In this document: piece by piece, positions 60,694 through 64,000 of the stretch
Position numbering within the stretch: position 1 is the stretch's first letter
How the letters are laid out: each line of letters begins with the position of its first letter
Assembly (NCBI GenBank): GCA_022117465.1
Contig: JAHCGZ010000002.1
Coordinates: forward strand, 62,001-126,000
Origin: Candidatus Nitrosopumilus limneticus
GTDB taxonomy: Archaea > Thermoproteota > Nitrososphaeria > Nitrososphaerales > Nitrosopumilaceae
Direction of reading: 5' to 3'
DNA: 64,000 nt
Notes under the pieces: generated by a model
The model's input: the letters and a program-made list of their open reading frames with translations, nothing else
Databases searched by the model: none
Told to the model about the DNA's origin: nothing
Program-made: the position numbers and the translations under genes

Positions 60694-61656
60694 CTAACTA
60701 ATTTGAAGCATTCTATCAATTGCCAAACGAGCTTTATCTGCGATTTTTTTTGGAACAGTTATCACATATTTCTCATTTACTATTGCATCATACACTTTTT
60801 CAAGAGTAATCATTTTCATATATTGACATTCAGCTTTTTCAGATGCAGGGATGAATGTCTTACCTGGATTTTCTTTTTTCATTTTATATAAAATTCCGGT
60901 TTCAGTTGCAACAACAAAATTCTTTGATTTAGATTTACTAACGTGGTTTAACATTCCTTCAGTTGAAAGAATTGAAACCTTATTGTTATTATAACTACCA
61001 TCAGCAACATCATACATTATAGGCGTAGTACAACTACATTCAGGATGAATAATAAATTCAGCATCTTTCATCGATTGTAATTTTTTAGTAACATCTTCCG
61101 GAGTGATTCCTGCATGTACATGACATTCACCAGCCCAAATATGCATATTTTTTCTTCCTGTCATTTTTGCAACATAAGAACCAAGAAACATGTCAGGTAG
61201 AAATAAAATTTCTTTATTTTCAGGAATTGCTTTAACAACGTTTACAGCATTAGATGATGTACAACAATAATCAAGTTCAGATTTAATTTCAGCAGTAGTA
61301 TTGACATATCCAACAGTAATGGCATTTGGATGTTGTTTTTTCCAATTTCTTAATTCATCAACAGTGATTGAATCAGATAAAGAGCAACCCGCCTCCAAAG
61401 AAGGTAACAATACTTTCTTTTCAGGACAAATAATTGCAGCAGTCTCTGCCATAAAGTGAACACCACAAAATAAAATTGTTTTTTGTTTAACTGTTGCAGC
61501 TAACCTAGATAATCCAAGAGAATCACCAGTAAAATCAGCTACATCCTGTACATCTGGAATTTCATAATTATGAGCCAAAATTACAATATCTTTTTCCTTT
61601 TTCAATCGCATAATCTCATTTTTTAGAAATGAGGTGTCCTGAACTAACATCATCAA
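60694..61656 (-). CDS. nadA: quinolinate synthase A
   Basis: This [4Fe-4S] enzyme condenses iminoaspartate with DHAP to quinolinate. The 320 residues carry VILAHNYEIPDVQDVADFTG, the cysteine regions GAGCSLSDSI-like (EAGCSLSDS) and DYCCTSSNAVNVV, FLPDMFLGSYVAKMTG, HPECSCTTPIM and STEGMLNHV. It lies downstream of the aspartate dehydrogenase gene, which would supply iminoaspartate, and opposite nadC. Confidence 0.96.
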   Translation of the reverse strand: MMMLVQDTSFLKNEIMRLKKEKDIVILAHNYEIPDVQDVADFTGDSLGLSRLAATVKQKTILFCGVHFMAETAAIICPEKKVLLPSLEAGCSLSDSITVDELRNWKKQHPNAITVGYVNTTAEIKSELDYCCTSSNAVNVVKAIPENKEILFLPDMFLGSYVAKMTGRKNMHIWAGECHVHAGITPEDVTKKLQSMKDAEFIIHPECSCTTPIMYDVADGSYNNNKVSILSTEGMLNHVSKSKSKNFVVATETGILYKMKKENPGKTFIPASEKAECQYMKMITLEKVYDAIVNEKYVITVPKKIADKARLAIDRMLQIS

Positions 61657-61725
61657 AAAAAACTAGAAATGTGTAAATTTAAAGAATATGAAATAGTCTA
61701 TATTTTTCTAAAAAGTCTGTAAATG

Positions 61726-61740
61726 TGGCAAGTTTTGCCA
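61726..61740. promoter_or_regulatory. palindrome TGGCAA-N3-TTGCCA between NAD genes
   Basis: Exact 6-base arms with a 3-base centre, just past the stop of the aspartate dehydrogenase gene (61742) and about 70-85 bases upstream of the nadA start. It is GC-rich for this DNA. It could be an operator for nadA or a short hairpin at the end of the upstream message. Confidence 0.4.
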
Positions 61741-61741
61741 A

Positions 61742-62560
61742 TTATGTTCCAATTTGTATATCATCAGAACAGTATTGTCTCAATGTTTCAATTGCAGATA
61801 AAATAGCCAATCTGCTAGTTTTGGGGTTTTGAGGATCGGGAGTGTTCTCAATAGTGAAGGTCATTTTTCCAGATTTTCCTATCGCTTCAATATGATGAGT
61901 ATTTTTATCAGTATTTGGATCTGCAATAATTTTTACAGATGTTTTATCACTACCAATTCCAGATAAAGATACAAGTGCTGCAACGTTGATGTTTGCAGGA
62001 AATAATGTTACAGCATCACGAGCAGTTCCCTCAAAAATTATCGTAGAGGAATTAATTGAATCTAAATTAATTTCAGAAGTTTCAAAGAACTTTGCACCCT
62101 TTAATGAACGAGGATGTTTAGTTGTTGTAATAGATACAGATTCTAATTCATTTTTAATTGATTTTAATCCATCCAATCCTGCAATTGCACCAGAAGGAAG
62201 ATAGATTGTTTTTTTGAAATGTTTACATGCATCGTATAAAATATCAAAAATTGATTCATCTAATAATGCACCAACACTCATTATCATAAAATCGCGTTTA
62301 TTTTGTAAAATACTTAAGCCATCATCTCTGACAGCATTTTGTGAAGCTGCTTCAACTACAATGTTTACAGAATGAGAAGATAACAAATGAGAATTTTCAA
62401 CAATTTCAGGTTTATTATTTAATTTAGAAACAAGTAAAGCAGAAGCTTCTTTAGAATCATCATACACATGTGTCAAAATTCCAGGTATCTTGCCAGAATC
62501 AATTGCAAGTGCAATTTGAGTACCCATGACACCACATCCTAATAATCCAATTTTTTTCAA
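61742..62560 (-). CDS. nadX: L-aspartate dehydrogenase
   Basis: This NAD(P)-dependent enzyme oxidises aspartate to iminoaspartate, replacing the FAD-dependent NadB of many bacteria. The 272 residues begin with the Rossmann segment KKIGLLGCGVMGTQIALAID and contain VVEAASQNAVRD, SVGALLDESI, YLPSGAIAGLDGLKS with family-specific Ser-Gly, and a conserved C-terminal domain (NINVAALVSLSGIGSDKTSV). With nadA and nadC it completes the oxygen-independent route to NAD. Confidence 0.93.
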   Translation of the reverse strand: MKKIGLLGCGVMGTQIALAIDSGKIPGILTHVYDDSKEASALLVSKLNNKPEIVENSHLLSSHSVNIVVEAASQNAVRDDGLSILQNKRDFMIMSVGALLDESIFDILYDACKHFKKTIYLPSGAIAGLDGLKSIKNELESVSITTTKHPRSLKGAKFFETSEINLDSINSSTIIFEGTARDAVTLFPANINVAALVSLSGIGSDKTSVKIIADPNTDKNTHHIEAIGKSGKMTFTIENTPDPQNPKTSRLAILSAIETLRQYCSDDIQIGT

Positions 62561-62625
62561 GTGATCAGAATAGAAAAGTTCTCTTAATTAATGATAGTTT
62601 AAAATAAAAAACAGAATCAGTGATA

Positions 62626-63579
62626 ATGGTGACAATTAATAAAAAAATAATTCTAGGAATATCATTTTTTTTGATATTTTCATTTATTTTTACCATAAAT
62701 GCAGATATAGATTCTCCAAGAAAGCAAATAAAACAAGGGATATCTGCAGAGAACGTTCAATGTAGAAATGGATTAGAGATAGTTATTCGAACCAACGCAA
62801 TGCCAGCATGTGTAAAATCAGAAACAGTTGATAAAATGCAAGAAAGAGGTATTTTATTTGCTACAAAAATTACTAAATCATATTCTGAGATTGTCACAGT
62901 TCCAGCATCAAGCATGTCTGTAGTAAATTTCTACATTACAGATAATGATTTGAATCTGTCACATAGAGGTGTAGACGTAGTATCTACTGGAGGGCTTTTT
63001 GAGTTTACAATTAATGGGATTTCAATACAGGGACCTGAAAAAATGATTGAAACAGGATACGATACAGGTAAATTTTATCTAAAATTAGAATTACCTGAAA
63101 CAATTAATGGTAAACAACTAAGTCAGAATGACGTTGTTTTGATAAAATATTTAGATAAATCTAATTTATCTGGAGAACAAAGTGTGCAAGTAAAGTCAAT
63201 TCCACTAACAAAAACATTTGCCAAAGTTGAGACATTTGGAGGAGGTTCAAAAATTGGACGTGAGTTTATCTTAAGACTATACGAACCAGATTCAAATATA
63301 GATTCTAAAGATGAAGATAAAATTCCAATCAATCAATTAGAATTTACAAGTGAAGGAGGAATTAAAACTACGCTTGCAAATCCAAAATTTGATGCCAATT
63401 CCAATTTTCTAATTGAAACCGGACCCAACACAAATATCTTTGAAGTAAAAATCAAAATCCCGCGTCAAATTGACGATAAAATTATCCATATTGGAGATTG
63501 GTATGAGATAAAGTACATTGATAGTACCACTCCATCAAATTCAAATGAAAAAGTCATTTTCAAAGGTAAGATTGGATAA
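62626..63579 (+). CDS. exported beta-rich protein, unknown
   Basis: A 317-residue protein with an N-terminal signal peptide (IILGISFFLIFSFIFTINA, cleavage near residue 24). The mature part has a short disulfide-type region (VQCRNGLEIVIRTNAMPACV) and then repeated beta domains (VNFYITDNDLNLSHRGVDVV, IGREFILRLYEPDSNIDSKD). The DxDLNL/EPDxN repeats recall thaumarchaeal surface proteins. I use ATG 62626; GTG 62620 is possible. No function assigned. Confidence 0.75.
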   Translation: MVTINKKIILGISFFLIFSFIFTINADIDSPRKQIKQGISAENVQCRNGLEIVIRTNAMPACVKSETVDKMQERGILFATKITKSYSEIVTVPASSMSVVNFYITDNDLNLSHRGVDVVSTGGLFEFTINGISIQGPEKMIETGYDTGKFYLKLELPETINGKQLSQNDVVLIKYLDKSNLSGEQSVQVKSIPLTKTFAKVETFGGGSKIGREFILRLYEPDSNIDSKDEDKIPINQLEFTSEGGIKTTLANPKFDANSNFLIETGPNTNIFEVKIKIPRQIDDKIIHIGDWYEIKYIDSTTPSNSNEKVIFKGKIG

Positions 63580-63638
63580 GTTGTTTGAATAGATCATCTT
63601 TGTCAAAACTCAACACAACCTAAAGATTTTATTCAAAC

Positions 63639-64000
63639 ATGACAAGTATTGTTGTGCTCAATACAGTATACAAAGATGCAATTATCAATAGAGAGAAAAT
63701 ATTATCAATTCTAAAAGGTCCAAAATTTGAGCAAATTTTACAAAAAGCACGAGTAAATTGGAATGAGTACACACCTACCAAAGAAAATGTAGTTACGGCA
63801 GGTATTGACAGTAGTTTCAATAATACTAAATTTCAAGGAATTGAATTATGGGCAACTACCGCAGTTTCAATAAAAACTGACGGAGTAGTTCTTGTGGATT
63901 TACATGATTCAGGACTAGGTTCAGATACGGATCTTTCAAGAATTGCAAGTAAAATGGAAATTGATGCATGTGAAAAAACAGTTGATGAAGTTGATTTAGT
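63639..64000 (+). CDS. NurA-domain nuclease-like protein, cut by the window edge
   Basis: An open frame from ATG 63639 to the end of the window (about 120 residues). It contains the NurA-type segment VVTAGIDSSFNNTKFQGIEL (catalytic Asp in GIDSS) and LWATTAVSIKTDGVVLVDLH. NurA is a 5'-3' nuclease that works with HerA in DNA end resection. The C-terminal half with the other ligands is outside the window, so the call is tentative. Confidence 0.7.
   Translation, partial: MTSIVVLNTVYKDAIINREKILSILKGPKFEQILQKARVNWNEYTPTKENVVTAGIDSSFNNTKFQGIELWATTAVSIKTDGVVLVDLHDSGLGSDTDLSRIASKMEIDACEKTVDEVDL

Overview
The window looks like a piece of the chromosome of an ammonia-oxidising archaeon of the Nitrosopumilales (a relative of Nitrosopumilus or Nitrosarchaeum). 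The sequence is strongly AT-rich and tightly packed. Many genes begin directly at an ATG, GTG or TTG about 25 bases after a TATA-like box, as expected for leaderless archaeal transcripts. The gene set is archaeal (CDC48, aEF-1beta, RpoE and Spt4, TruD, Pth2, L40e, geranylgeranyl reductase) and carries thaumarchaeal marks: an iron-type semialdehyde reductase of the 3-hydroxypropionate/4-hydroxybutyrate cycle, membrane-anchored blue-copper domains, F420-type LLM oxidoreductase, PvlArgDC, H+-pyrophosphatase and RAM-only Lrp-like proteins. I see no insertion sequence, prophage, integrase or CRISPR array, and the assignment rests on gene content only.

Layout. 1-8 kb: uvrBA excision repair (uvrA runs off the left edge), a flavin-binding protein, small unknowns, an LLM oxidoreductase and the iron-dependent alcohol dehydrogenase. 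8-12 kb: a frameshifted glycerate kinase, tiny cysteine-rich proteins and two Lrp-type genes. 12-20 kb: purN, folD, 5-formyl-THF cycloligase, purD and ileS, a one-carbon/purine block. 20-24 kb: Dps-like ferritin, succinyl-CoA ligase (two subunits), L40e and an intron-containing tRNA-Val. 24-37 kb: nuclease, pyrophosphatase, oligoendopeptidase, secreted and membrane unknowns, frameshifted arginine decarboxylase, tRNA-Thr, a DsbA-like protein, a DEAD-box helicase and many short unknowns. 37-47 kb: DUF255 thioredoxin-fold protein, zinc alcohol dehydrogenase, micro-zinc proteins, TruD, a beta-propeller protein and Pth2. 47-54 kb: geranylgeranyl reductase, zinc-ribbon/EF-1beta, CDC48, heme O synthase, a two-domain cupredoxin membrane protein and a JAMM protease. 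54-64 kb: H+-pyrophosphatase, SprT-like, DUF359 CoA kinase (split), Mrp/NBP35, RpoE/Spt4, the NAD pathway (nadC, nadA, aspartate dehydrogenase) and the start of a NurA-like gene.

The most notable observations are: a tRNA-Val(CAC) with a 19-nt intron in the variable loop carrying a bulge-helix-bulge; four genes (glycerate kinase, a 98-codon unknown, PvlArgDC, DUF359 kinase) that are each restored by adding one base to an A/T run; a family of micro-proteins sharing C-x(2,4)-C-x-H-x4-H; a probable structured RNA near 28.9 kb; a candidate C/D-box RNA near 56.8 kb; and mutually exclusive hairpins ahead of the DEAD-box helicase. I found no clearly new multi-gene system. The best leads are these RNA and micro-protein signals.
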